Shown: one piece after another, positions 7,777 through 15,686 of the stretch | Layout of the letters: every line of letters starts with the position of its first letter | Numbering within the stretch: the stretch's first letter is position 1 | Assembly (NCBI GenBank): GCA_030154105.1 | Contig: JASKKP010000002.1 | Span: forward strand, 1 to 64,000 | Direction of reading: 5' to 3' | Length of the DNA stretch: 64,000 bases | Origin: Bacillota bacterium | Lineage (GTDB): Bacteria > Bacillota > DTU030 > DUMP01 | The notes under the pieces: generated by a model | Databases searched by the model: none | What the model saw: only the letters and a program-made list of their open reading frames with translations | What the model was told of the DNA's origin: nothing | Made by a program: the position numbers and the translations under genes

Positions 7777-9219
7777 GTGGTAACGTTCTGGTCGTCCATC
7801 CTTCTGCTCCTGGTCGGGTATTTTGTCTACGGCACCTTTGTGGAGAGGGTTTTCCGCCCTGAGACGGAGCGGCCTACGCCGGCGGTACGGCTGAACGATG
7901 GTGTGGACTATGTGCCCATGGACTGGAAACGGGATTTTCTCATCCAGCTCCTCAATATCGCCGGCTTGGGGCCTATTTTTGGTGCCATTCAGGGAGCGCT
8001 TTGGGGGCCGGTGGCCTTCGTCTGGATCGTCCTGGGAGGCATCCTTGCCGGGGCGGTGCATGACTACCTCATCGGTATGCTTTCTCTGCGGCACGACGGG
8101 GCCAATCTTCCCGCCATCGTCGGAGAGTACCTGGGCCCTAAAATGAAGCACTTCGTCAATCTTTTCACCGTTGTCGTCCTCATCCTCGTCGGTACCGTGT
8201 TTATGACCGGCCCGGCACAGCTTCTGGCCAAACTGACGGCGGACAGCTTGAACTACAGTTTCTGGCTTGGGGTCATCCTGGTGTACTATTTCCTGACCAC
8301 CGTCCTACCCATTGATAAAATCATCGGCCGCATTTATCCTATCTTCGGCGCCATTCTCATCATCATGGCCGTCGGCATTATGGGCGGGATTATGGTCGAG
8401 GGTTATCCCATTCCCGAGCTTACCCTGGCCAACCTCCACCCGGGGGGAGCTCCTCTTTGGCCTCTGCTTTTTATTACCATCGCCTGCGGAGCTATCAGCG
8501 GCTTCCACGCCACCCAATCGCCGCTTATCGCCCGCTGCCTGGAAAATGAACGCTACGGGCGCCGGGTGTTTTACGGCGCCATGATCGCTGAATCCGTCAT
8601 TGCCCTTATCTGGGCCGCTGCGGCCATTGCCTTCTTTCATGGAACCTCTGGCCTGGCGGACGGCCTCAAAAACTTAGGCGGCCCGGCCGGGGTGGTGAAC
8701 AAGGCCTCCTTTACCCTCCTCGGAAGTGTAGGTGGCGTGCTGGCCATCCTGGGGGTGGTGGTGCTTCCCGTTACTTCGGGCGACACTGCCTTCCGGGCGG
8801 CGCGCCTTACCATCGCCGAGTACCTGAATATACCCCAAGGGCCGGTTTTAAATCGTTACAAGATCGCAGTACCCATCTTTGCCGTAGGCTTCTTCCTCAG
8901 CCAGATCGACTTTACTGTTGTCTGGCGCTACTTTGCCTGGTCTAACCAGACCCTGGCCATGATTGCCCTCTGGGCGGCGGCCGTGTACCTGGCCCGGCAG
9001 CGTGCCCTGCACTGGGTGGCCACGATCCCGGCGGCTTTCATGACCGCAGTAAGCATCACCTACATCCTCCAGGCGCCGGAAGGCCTGCAGCTTCCGACCA
9101 GTATCTCGTACCCCTTAGGGCTGGCGGCCGCTTGTGCGGCACTTCTGGTTTTCCTCTACCGGGTTTACGGCCGGGGAGGGGCACCGGTAGCGGCGAAACC
9201 CAAGGCCGAAACGCGCTGA
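7777..9219 (+). CDS. cstA: CstA-family carrier (carbon starvation protein; possible pyruvate or peptide transporter)
   Basis: Polytopic inner-membrane protein, 480 aa with roughly a dozen hydrophobic helices. It shows CstA-family stretches: LIQLLNIAGLGPIFGAIQGALWGP near residue 55, HDYLIGMLSLRHDG, ISGFHATQSPLIARC and PVTSGDTAFRAAR. It belongs to the shorter Firmicute class of CstA rather than the ~700-aa E. coli form. Family members BtsT and CstA carry pyruvate (and have been linked to peptides), with BtsT controlled by a LytS/LytR-type pair. Finding lytSR directly upstream suggests pyruvate-induced uptake here too. GTG start after AAGGGGGT. Confidence 0.92.
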   Translation: MVTFWSSILLLLVGYFVYGTFVERVFRPETERPTPAVRLNDGVDYVPMDWKRDFLIQLLNIAGLGPIFGAIQGALWGPVAFVWIVLGGILAGAVHDYLIGMLSLRHDGANLPAIVGEYLGPKMKHFVNLFTVVVLILVGTVFMTGPAQLLAKLTADSLNYSFWLGVILVYYFLTTVLPIDKIIGRIYPIFGAILIIMAVGIMGGIMVEGYPIPELTLANLHPGGAPLWPLLFITIACGAISGFHATQSPLIARCLENERYGRRVFYGAMIAESVIALIWAAAAIAFFHGTSGLADGLKNLGGPAGVVNKASFTLLGSVGGVLAILGVVVLPVTSGDTAFRAARLTIAEYLNIPQGPVLNRYKIAVPIFAVGFFLSQIDFTVVWRYFAWSNQTLAMIALWAAAVYLARQRALHWVATIPAAFMTAVSITYILQAPEGLQLPTSISYPLGLAAACAALLVFLYRVYGRGGAPVAAKPKAETR

Positions 9220-9236
9220 ACACGTTCATGCTCAAT

Positions 9237-9264
9237 CCCCGGGGCACGGTGCCCCGGGGTTTTT
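9237..9264 (+). terminator. Terminator after cstA
   Basis: Perfect 9-bp GC stem CCCCGGGGC/GCCCCGGGG with a 5-nt loop and TTTTT tail. Confidence 0.9.
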
Positions 9265-9280
9265 CCATGCGCCCAAATTA

Positions 9281-9309
9281 TTGACCGCGAAAGATACGAA
9301 TAGTATAAT
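9281..9309 (+). promoter_or_regulatory. Sigma-A promoter for the FmdB-type gene
   Basis: TTGACC, 17-bp spacer, perfect TATAAT. About 45 bases upstream of the start codon. Confidence 0.8.
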
Positions 9310-9353
9310 CGAAAAGAGGTATGGCAGGGAATTACGAAAGGGAGGTGACGCCG

Positions 9354-9542
9354 GTGCCAACTTACGAATTCGTCTGCCGAGCGTGCGGCGAAAACTTCAC
9401 CACCATCGTTTCCTACAGCCAAAAGAAAGATGTCCGTTGCCCCAAGTGCGGCGGCCGGGACCTGAAAGAAGTATTCGGCCTCGGCTTGGTCAGCGGAAGC
9501 GGCGGGGGCGGTACCGCCGCACCGAGCTGTTCTTTCGGCTGA
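9354..9542 (+). CDS. FmdB-family zinc-ribbon protein
   Basis: 62-aa protein starting PTYEFVCRACGENF, with two CxxC pairs (CRAC and CPKC) spaced as in the FmdB putative regulatory zinc ribbon. The C-terminal tail is a Gly/Ser-rich linker ending in SCSFG. The function of the family is not established; the name comes from an association with formamidase, and an acetamidase/formamidase gene lies 4.5 kb upstream. The ORF track starts at 9321. GTG 9354 after AAAGGGAGGTGA matches the conserved N-terminus exactly. Own promoter; convergent with rsuA. Confidence 0.88.
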   Translation: MPTYEFVCRACGENFTTIVSYSQKKDVRCPKCGGRDLKEVFGLGLVSGSGGGGTAAPSCSFG

Positions 9543-9580
9543 GGGGGCAGGTAAAGGAACCGGTGGTTCCGGTGTGCTCG

Positions 9581-9628
9581 GGTGCCTTCGCCTGGAGGAA
9601 ACCACCAGGCGACAGGCACCTTTATATT
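9581..9628. terminator. Bidirectional terminator between fmdB-like gene and rsuA
   Basis: GGTGCCTTCGCCTGG pairs with CCAGGCGACAGGCACC with one mismatch, followed on the + strand by TTTATATT. It separates convergent genes. Confidence 0.75.
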
Positions 9629-10361
9629 ATTGCCGTAGTCTCCCGATCTCTTCTGGGGTCAATTCGCGATACCCTCCGGGCTTCAGCGCTTCATCCAGCA
9701 CCAAAGGTCCCATGGCAATCCGTTTCAGGTAGGTTACTTCCTTACCTAGGGCCTGAAACATGCGCTTAACTTGATGGTATTTCCCTTCGTAAACGACGAG
9801 TTCAACCTCCGATTCCGGGCCGGAACGAAGGATCTTTAAGCTTGCCGGTAGGGTACGGTAGCCGTCGTCCAGGACTACCCCATGGGCAAATGCTTCCACA
9901 TCCGATTCCGTAACCGTTCCCCTGACTACCGCATAGTACGTTTTTGCTACGTGCCTTCTTGGCGACAGGAGCCCATGGGCCAATTGGCCGTCGTTGGTGA
10001 GGAGGAGCAATCCTTCAGTATCTTTATCCAACCGCCCTACCGGGAAGGGGCGAAAGGCCCGGTATTGCGGTGAAATAAGATCGAGCACTACTTTCGCCGA
10101 CCGGTCTTCGGTGGCCGACAGGACTCCCCGCGGCTTATACATCATCAAGTAGATGTGCTCTCGGTACTCAAGAGGTTTGCCGCTTACCTCAATACGATCA
10201 CGCCCGGGGCGAACATGTAGTCCGGGGTCGCGGACCGGCTCCCCATTGACTTTCACCAGTTCCCCTTTGATTAGCTTCTTAACTTCTTGGCGCGTCCCAA
10301 ATCCCATGTGCGCGAGTACCTTGTCCAAGCGCAGCGGCTTTTTCCCTACCACTTTTTGCAC
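9627..10361 (-). CDS. rsuA: RsuA-type 16S rRNA pseudouridine synthase
   Basis: Isomerises a uridine in small-subunit rRNA to pseudouridine (U516 in E. coli numbering is the family target). An N-terminal S4 RNA-binding domain (LRLDKVLAHMGFGTRQEVKKL, residues 10-60) is followed by the catalytic domain, with Asp112 in GRLDKDTEGLLLLTNDG. The segment VVLDDGYRTLPA favours RsuA/YtzG over RluB. GTG start. It begins one base after the stop of the rsmF-like gene, so the two rRNA enzymes form an operon. Confidence 0.9.
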   Translation of the reverse strand: MQKVVGKKPLRLDKVLAHMGFGTRQEVKKLIKGELVKVNGEPVRDPGLHVRPGRDRIEVSGKPLEYREHIYLMMYKPRGVLSATEDRSAKVVLDLISPQYRAFRPFPVGRLDKDTEGLLLLTNDGQLAHGLLSPRRHVAKTYYAVVRGTVTESDVEAFAHGVVLDDGYRTLPASLKILRSGPESEVELVVYEGKYHQVKRMFQALGKEVTYLKRIAMGPLVLDEALKPGGYRELTPEEIGRLRQ

Positions 10362-10362
10362 C

Positions 10363-11760
10363 TCACCGCTCTTCTCCTTCTACCCAGCGCCAGCCAGGAG
10401 GGAATTCATTCTTCAGAAAAGATCCTGCCCCTTTGGCCCACCCGAGTGGAAAACCGTCTAGTGATACCAAGTACCAACCTTTGGCCCATGCTTTTCCCTC
10501 ATACTGGATGGTTTCTCCGCGCAGGTAACGTATGGCTTGAGAGCTTTCCTCTGCCCTTCGGGCCGATAGTTCAAACCGTTGTATTGCCGAGCACACGGCC
10601 TCCGGGGGCAGGCCCAAGGCAAAAGCAGGACTGGGCCGAAAGCGCCCTTTTTCCACTGTGCCCAAAAGCCACCCCGAACGAAGGACCTTGAGCCCCCGTA
10701 AAGGAGGCAAGAACGACTTTTCCCAAAGGACGTGGCCATCCCGTTCGACCACGTTTCCTCCGCCCGGCAACCACTCCTGCCAGCGCTCGGCACTACCCCA
10801 GACTTGCTGGGAGAATTGACCCAGCGCCCGCCATGCCGGTTCGGGAAGGCGAATGCCTGCCTCGTTCGTGGACGTATGTCCGCCCTGGGCGAAGGGGCGC
10901 TTTATTTCTCCTTTCTGCCCGGCGGCGCTCCTCATTTTGGCGGCAAACTGCCCTTCTCCTTTCACTTCGTAAGGCCACAGGCGCCGCATGGTGAGGAGTT
11001 CAAAACCGGGGAAAGAGGACAAGAACGAAAAAACCTGCTCTTCATTTTCTTCCTTGGAAAAGGTGCAGGTGGAGTAAACCACCTCTCCACCTCGGCGTAG
11101 GAGTTTGGGAACCTGCGCTAGAATGGCGGCCTGCCACCTGGCGTATTTGGCGACCTCTTCTTCGCTCCAATCTTTTGCCATATCCGGCTTCTTGCGAAAC
11201 ATCCCCTCTCCGGAACACGGAGCGTCGATTAAGATCTTATCAAAGAAGCCCGCAAAAACCTGGGATAACCGCTGGGGAGTTTCATTCAATACCACGGCGT
11301 TGACGACGCCATAGCGCTCGATGTTTTTTAACAATACCCGTGACCGCTGAGGATGAGGGTCGTTGACCACCAGAAGCCCTTCCGCTCCCAGCTGGGCAGC
11401 GAGCTGCAGGGATTTTCCGCCCGGTGCCGCGCACAAGTCGAGCACTCGCTCGCCGGGACAGGCTGCCAAAAGCTCGGCCGGAAACATGGCGCTTGGTTCT
11501 TGAATGTAATAAAGGCCTGCGTAGTAATAGGGAAGTTTCGCCGGCCGAACCTCTTGGTCGTTGTAATAAAAACCATCGCTAGTCCAAGGAATTCGTTCTT
11601 GTACAAAGGGAAGTAGTTTCTGTAAACCGGCCGGAGAAATTTTTAATCTGTTGGCGCGTAGCCCTGCGGTGGCAGGTTCGGTGTAGCTACTTAGAAGGCG
11701 GGGAAAATCACTGCCCAGTTGCCCCTGCATTTTCTGCAAGAATTCAGGAGGTAATCGCAT
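10363..11760 (-). CDS. rsmF: RsmF-type rRNA cytosine-C5 methyltransferase (NOL1/NOP2/Sun family)
   Basis: SAM-dependent methyltransferase producing 5-methylcytosine in rRNA. Motif I is DLCAAPGGKSLQLAAQ. Motif IV is IDAPCSGEGMF (Cys that releases product). Motif VI is VYSTCTF with the catalytic Cys. The C-terminal ~150 residues are the PUA-like RNA-binding extension seen in RsmF/YebU. The ORF track starts at 11811; ATG 11760 preceded by AAGGGT gives the usual start MRLPPEFLQKM (465 aa). Overlapping translation with rsuA suggests ribosome maturation as their shared job. Confidence 0.9.
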   Translation of the reverse strand: MRLPPEFLQKMQGQLGSDFPRLLSSYTEPATAGLRANRLKISPAGLQKLLPFVQERIPWTSDGFYYNDQEVRPAKLPYYYAGLYYIQEPSAMFPAELLAACPGERVLDLCAAPGGKSLQLAAQLGAEGLLVVNDPHPQRSRVLLKNIERYGVVNAVVLNETPQRLSQVFAGFFDKILIDAPCSGEGMFRKKPDMAKDWSEEEVAKYARWQAAILAQVPKLLRRGGEVVYSTCTFSKEENEEQVFSFLSSFPGFELLTMRRLWPYEVKGEGQFAAKMRSAAGQKGEIKRPFAQGGHTSTNEAGIRLPEPAWRALGQFSQQVWGSAERWQEWLPGGGNVVERDGHVLWEKSFLPPLRGLKVLRSGWLLGTVEKGRFRPSPAFALGLPPEAVCSAIQRFELSARRAEESSQAIRYLRGETIQYEGKAWAKGWYLVSLDGFPLGWAKGAGSFLKNEFPPGWRWVEGEER

Positions 11761-11962
11761 TTGCCTACCCTTCCCGGTCCTACGTCTCTTGTTCCAAAAG
11801 TAGTTTATCACTTTTGGCCTTAAAGCGAAACGGCTCTAGCGCGCCCAGCGTAGAGGCTCTGGCCGGGAGGAAGTCGGACGGATGTGCCGAAATAAAACTC
11901 TGAAGAATGGCAGAACGGCCCGGTTACCGGTATAACCCAAACGGACGAAGGGGGAGAGAAGC

Positions 11963-13045
11963 ATGTCGGGAGAACCGCTGATTTTAGCCGTCAACCCGGG
12001 CTCGACCAGTACCAAAATCGCCGTTTTTGCCGGCAAAAGGCCGGTGCTGGAGCGGAAAGTCGAGCACCGGCCGGAAGACCTCAAAGGATTCAAAAAGGCA
12101 ACGGACCAGTATGAGTACCGCCTGCGCTTCGTGCGAGAGGCGTTGGCGGAGGCAGGGATCGATCTGAAGGCGCTCACGGCGGTAGTTGGGCGCGGCGGGC
12201 TGCTCAAACCCTTAGCCGGCGGAACCTACCGCGTCAACGCCAAGATGGTGGACGACCTGATCAACCGCCCCGGGGCCGACCATGCCTCGAACTTGGGCGC
12301 GGTAATCGCCTATTATCTGGCGGAGGAGCTAGGCATCCCCGCTTTCATCGTGGACCCCGTGGTTGTCGACGAGTATGAGGATGTGGCGCGGATCTCCGGC
12401 CACCCGGCCATCGAGCGCCTCAGCCGGTCCCACGCCCTTAATATGAAGGCAGTGGCCAGGAAGGTGGCGGCGGACTTAGGCCGTACTTACCGGGACGTAA
12501 CCCTGGTGGTGGCCCACCTGGGCAGCGGGTTCTCCGTAAGCGTGCACCGGGGCGGCCGCATGATCGACACCACCAACGCCAACGATGAGGGACCGTTTTC
12601 CATTGAACGCGCCGGCGACCTGCCGACGACGCAACTGGTGGCCTTCTGTTACGAAAAGTTCCAACAAGGCCTCGGCGTCAAGGAAGTGCAGGATATTCTC
12701 ACCAAAGAATCAGGCCTTTTTGCCTATCTCGGTACGAAAGACCTGCGGGAAGCCGAGCGGCGCGCGGCCGGTGGCGATGCCCGGGCGGCCCTGATACTGG
12801 ACGCCATGATTTATCAGATAGCCAAAGCCATCGGGGCCATGGCCACGGTGGTGGAAGGAAAGGTCGACCGGGTGGTGCTGACCGGCGGGGTAGCTCATTC
12901 GGAACGGATTACCGACGGCATCCGGCGACGGGTGGAGTTCATAGCGCCTGTGGTGGTAGTTCCGGGCGAAGAAGAACTCCCGGCTCTGGCCCTGGGAGCC
13001 CTACGGGTACTGCGCGGAGAAGAACCGGCGAAGGAGTACGTTTAA
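11963..13045 (+). CDS. buk: Butyrate kinase (acetokinase family)
   Basis: Converts butyryl phosphate (or branched-chain acyl phosphates) plus ADP to the acid plus ATP, for substrate-level phosphorylation in the cytoplasm. ASKHA fold: phosphate-1 motif VNPGSTSTKIAVF near residue 10, VVAHLGSGFSVSVH, and the adenosine motif TGGVAHSER. 360 aa is the usual butyrate kinase length, shorter than acetate kinase (~400). ATG with GAAGGGGGAGAG. No phosphotransbutyrylase gene adjoins it, so the partner must be elsewhere. With IorAB, it could conserve energy from amino-acid-derived acyl-CoA; this link is inferred. Confidence 0.92.
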   Translation: MSGEPLILAVNPGSTSTKIAVFAGKRPVLERKVEHRPEDLKGFKKATDQYEYRLRFVREALAEAGIDLKALTAVVGRGGLLKPLAGGTYRVNAKMVDDLINRPGADHASNLGAVIAYYLAEELGIPAFIVDPVVVDEYEDVARISGHPAIERLSRSHALNMKAVARKVAADLGRTYRDVTLVVAHLGSGFSVSVHRGGRMIDTTNANDEGPFSIERAGDLPTTQLVAFCYEKFQQGLGVKEVQDILTKESGLFAYLGTKDLREAERRAAGGDARAALILDAMIYQIAKAIGAMATVVEGKVDRVVLTGGVAHSERITDGIRRRVEFIAPVVVVPGEEELPALALGALRVLRGEEPAKEYV

Positions 13046-13139
13046 CAAGGTGTAGCGCCGGCGATAGGATACCGCCCATTACACGGTATAGTCCCCCCGA
13101 GGATCGGAAAACCTGAGTTCAGGAAAAGGGGGGACCTAC

Positions 13140-14108
13140 ATGGCAGATTGGAATTGGCGGCGAAAAGAGGGCTGGCACCCGGGCTGGTACCTGGTGGCGG
13201 GCGCGCTTTTTGCTTTGGGCCTGGCTGTGGGTATGCACAGCTTTCAGCTTCCGCGCGGATACTACAAGTACGGCCCCGACCCGCTGGCCATTCCCGGAGG
13301 ATGTGACGAACTCAAAGTGGCCGTACAAGAATACATCAGAACTAAGCCGGGAACTTTCGGCATTTATTTTTGGGACCTAAAAACGGGCGCGCATTTCGGC
13401 ATTAACGAAACCGTGGCCCTGCCTGCGGCCAGCTCCATTAAGGTGGTTGTTGCCCTCTACCTGTACAACCTGGTGGCGGAGGGTAAGCTTAGCCTGGACG
13501 AACGTATGGCCTACGATCCCGAACTGGATTATGAAGGCGGTGCGGGGGTAATCCAATTCACTGCTTCCCCGGGCCAGACCTTTACCTTACGGGAGCTGGC
13601 TTCTCTCATGATTCGTGTCAGCGACAACATCGCCTGGCATATGCTGACACGCCGCTTGGGCAAAGAGAACCTGAAGGCTTTTATGCGCAGCCTAGGAGGG
13701 AAGACGGTTTATCCGGACGATAAGAATTTCTCCACGGCCGAAGACCTGAGTACGTACATGCGCGCAGCCCTCGACTTCGCCGAGAGGAATCCCGATGTCG
13801 GAGGGCTTCTTATCGATGACCTCACGCACAGCATTTACAAGGACGGCCTGCCGGCCCTTTTGCCCGAGGACATACGGGTGGCACACAAGGTGGGGGCTTT
13901 GCCTGCGGTGGCCAACGATACCGGGATCGTCTTTCTTCCTAACCGCCCATATATCCTTACGGTGATGACTAAAGACGTCGGCGCCAGCGAAAACCCCGGT
14001 TTTCAGGCCATCGGGGAAATCTCCCGGATTGTGTACGATTATCAAACTCGTAAAGGCCAGGCGGGGGGAAGCGGGCCCTACGGACCGGGGCAGGGAAAGG
14101 GCCTGTGA
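13140..14108 (+). CDS. Membrane-anchored beta-lactamase-fold serine hydrolase
   Basis: 322-aa protein with one N-terminal hydrophobic segment (about 17-38), so probably anchored outside the membrane. The beta-lactamase2/PBP-like domain has SxxK as SSIK near residue 98 and SDN in VSDNIAW near 161. In place of the KTG box it has HKVGAL. I cannot find the omega-loop ExxxN of true class A beta-lactamases. It is therefore more likely a cell-wall-related hydrolase or DD-peptidase-like enzyme than a resistance enzyme; the substrate is unknown. ATG with AAAAGGGGGG. An 11-G tract follows the stop codon. Confidence 0.8.
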   Translation: MADWNWRRKEGWHPGWYLVAGALFALGLAVGMHSFQLPRGYYKYGPDPLAIPGGCDELKVAVQEYIRTKPGTFGIYFWDLKTGAHFGINETVALPAASSIKVVVALYLYNLVAEGKLSLDERMAYDPELDYEGGAGVIQFTASPGQTFTLRELASLMIRVSDNIAWHMLTRRLGKENLKAFMRSLGGKTVYPDDKNFSTAEDLSTYMRAALDFAERNPDVGGLLIDDLTHSIYKDGLPALLPEDIRVAHKVGALPAVANDTGIVFLPNRPYILTVMTKDVGASENPGFQAIGEISRIVYDYQTRKGQAGGSGPYGPGQGKGL

Positions 14109-14109
14109 A

Positions 14110-14120
14110 GGGGGGGGGGG
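14110..14120 (+). repeat. Poly-G tract (11 G)
   Basis: Eleven consecutive G residues two bases after the TGA of the preceding gene. A slippage-prone homopolymer in a non-coding gap; its length could also be a sequencing error. Confidence 0.7.
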
Positions 14121-14243
14121 TACCGAGTACGCTGGTCGCCGGCGGCAAAAGCACTTTTCCGGGGAAAAGCTGCGGGGCGGCAGGAAAACCCGGCGCTCTA
14201 GCCAATTCATTTCCCAAGAGAATGCGAGGGGAGAGGGGAAAAC

Positions 14244-15386
14244 ATGCGCGTAGTGATAGCGCCGGACTCCTTCAAGGGTAGCTTGAGTGCCTGGGAAGCC
14301 GCTGCCGCCATGGCGGAAGGCGTGCGGCGCCTGTGGCCGGAAGCCGAGACGGTGCTCGTTCCCATGGCCGACGGCGGCGAAGGTACTACCGAAGCCCTGG
14401 TGCGGGCCACAGGAGGTATAATCCGCGAGAAAACGGTGACGGGGCCGCTAGGCGAGCCCGTACGGGCGGCCTTCGGGATCCTGGGCGACGGTGAGACGGC
14501 AGTTATCGAGATGGCGGCGGCGGCCGGCCTCTACCTCGTCCCGGAAGAGAGGCGGGATCCCCGCGTTACCACAACTTACGGCGTGGGCGAGCTCATCCTC
14601 GCCGCCCTAGATGCCGGCTGCAGACGAGTGGTGGTGGGCATCGGAGGCAGCGCCACCAACGACGGAGGCGTGGGCATGGCCCAAGCCTTAGGCGCCCGCT
14701 TTACCGATGCCGCGGGCAGGGAAATCGGGCGGGGCGGAGGCAGCCTCAAGGCCCTGGAACATATCGACCTTAGCGGGCTGGACCGGCGCCTTGCGGCCGT
14801 GGAGATTCGGGTGGCCTGCGACGTAGATAATCCGCTCTGCGGCCCGCGAGGGGCGGCGGCCGTTTACGGGCCGCAGAAGGGTGCCACGCCGGAAATGGTG
14901 GCCGAGCTGGACGCCAACCTCGCCCACCTAGCGGAAGTAATAAAAAAAGACCTCGGCCTTAGCGTGGCCGAAATCCCCGGGGCCGGTGCCGCCGGCGGCC
15001 TCGGTGCGGGGCTCATTGCTTTTCTCGGCGCCAGCCTCATGCCGGGCGTGGAGATGGTGATTGAGGCCGTGAACTTGGCTGAGCGCGTAAAGGGGGCCGA
15101 TCTGGTGCTCACGGGCGAGGGGAAGATTGATGCCCAGACGGCCTTCGGGAAAACGCCGGCCGGCGTGGCGCGCGTAGCCAAGGCCGCCGGCGTTCCGGTG
15201 GTCGCCGTCGCCGGTGGGATTGGGGACGATGTGGACCCCGTTTACGGTTGCGGCATCGATGCCCTGTATCCGCTTACACCCTACCCGCTTTCCCTAAGCG
15301 AGGCCATGCGCCGGGGCCGCGAACTTCTTGCTCTGGCCACCGAGCGCGCCCTGCGGCTGGTGGCGGTGGGGAGGAGAATGCGGTAA
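14244..15386 (+). CDS. garK: Glycerate 2-kinase (GlxK/GarK family)
   Basis: Phosphorylates D-glycerate to 2-phosphoglycerate, feeding lower glycolysis; cytoplasmic. Diagnostic N-terminus IAPDSFKGSLSAWEAA, then PMADGGEGTTEAL, VGIGGSATNDGGVGMAQALG and the Gly-rich GAGAAGGLGAGL before TGEGKIDAQTAFGKTP. 380 aa, full length. ATG 14244 with GAGGGGAGAGGGG. No glyoxylate or glycerate genes adjoin it, so its metabolic context here is unclear. The symbol is by family; glxK would serve equally. Confidence 0.92.
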   Translation: MRVVIAPDSFKGSLSAWEAAAAMAEGVRRLWPEAETVLVPMADGGEGTTEALVRATGGIIREKTVTGPLGEPVRAAFGILGDGETAVIEMAAAAGLYLVPEERRDPRVTTTYGVGELILAALDAGCRRVVVGIGGSATNDGGVGMAQALGARFTDAAGREIGRGGGSLKALEHIDLSGLDRRLAAVEIRVACDVDNPLCGPRGAAAVYGPQKGATPEMVAELDANLAHLAEVIKKDLGLSVAEIPGAGAAGGLGAGLIAFLGASLMPGVEMVIEAVNLAERVKGADLVLTGEGKIDAQTAFGKTPAGVARVAKAAGVPVVAVAGGIGDDVDPVYGCGIDALYPLTPYPLSLSEAMRRGRELLALATERALRLVAVGRRMR

Positions 15387-15413
15387 GCATCGACCCCATG
15401 CGGAGGACTCCGC

Positions 15414-15686
15414 CTAGTAATGGTTGATTACTCCGTATCCCCCCGGCGGGTAGTGCCAGATAATGTTTCCCTGAGCACAGGCAAAAGGGCAGGCTAAGCA
15501 CTCAATGCAGCGCCGGTAGTCGGCCGCAAGTTCGCCGGCGCGCCAAGCAAATACGCCGCTCGGACAAATGGTAACACAGGAGTGCTGCTGGCAGCGGCCG
15601 CAGGCGGCCGGATCTTTAAGGGCGATGTGGGAGGCGGGGGCTACCTTGAGGGTAACAAACTGGAGGGGATCGTACTCCGGAGGCAG
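15414..15686 (-). CDS. fixX: FixX-type ferredoxin-like protein, CTG start (missing from ORF track)
   Basis: 90-residue protein read by hand on the minus strand. Cysteine clusters CGRCQQHSCVTICP and CIECLACPFAC are followed by the FixX C-terminal signature IIWHYPPGGYGVINHY. It passes electrons to or from the FixC-type flavoprotein encoded just upstream. The frame opens at CTG directly abutting the TAA of fixC. No in-frame ATG, GTG or TTG exists before the conserved HIALKDPAACG segment, so CTG is the only plausible start. The run GGGGGGTG six bases upstream could serve as ribosome site. Length and motifs fit the family, so I regard it as a real gene. Confidence 0.85.
   Translation of the reverse strand: MPPEYDPLQFVTLKVAPASHIALKDPAACGRCQQHSCVTICPSGVFAWRAGELAADYRRCIECLACPFACAQGNIIWHYPPGGYGVINHY

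Noticed and set aside
14180-14206. Sigma-H-like promoter for glycerate kinase
   Set aside because: GCAGGAAAA fits, but the -10 reads AGCCAAT instead of RNNGAAT; too weak to claim.
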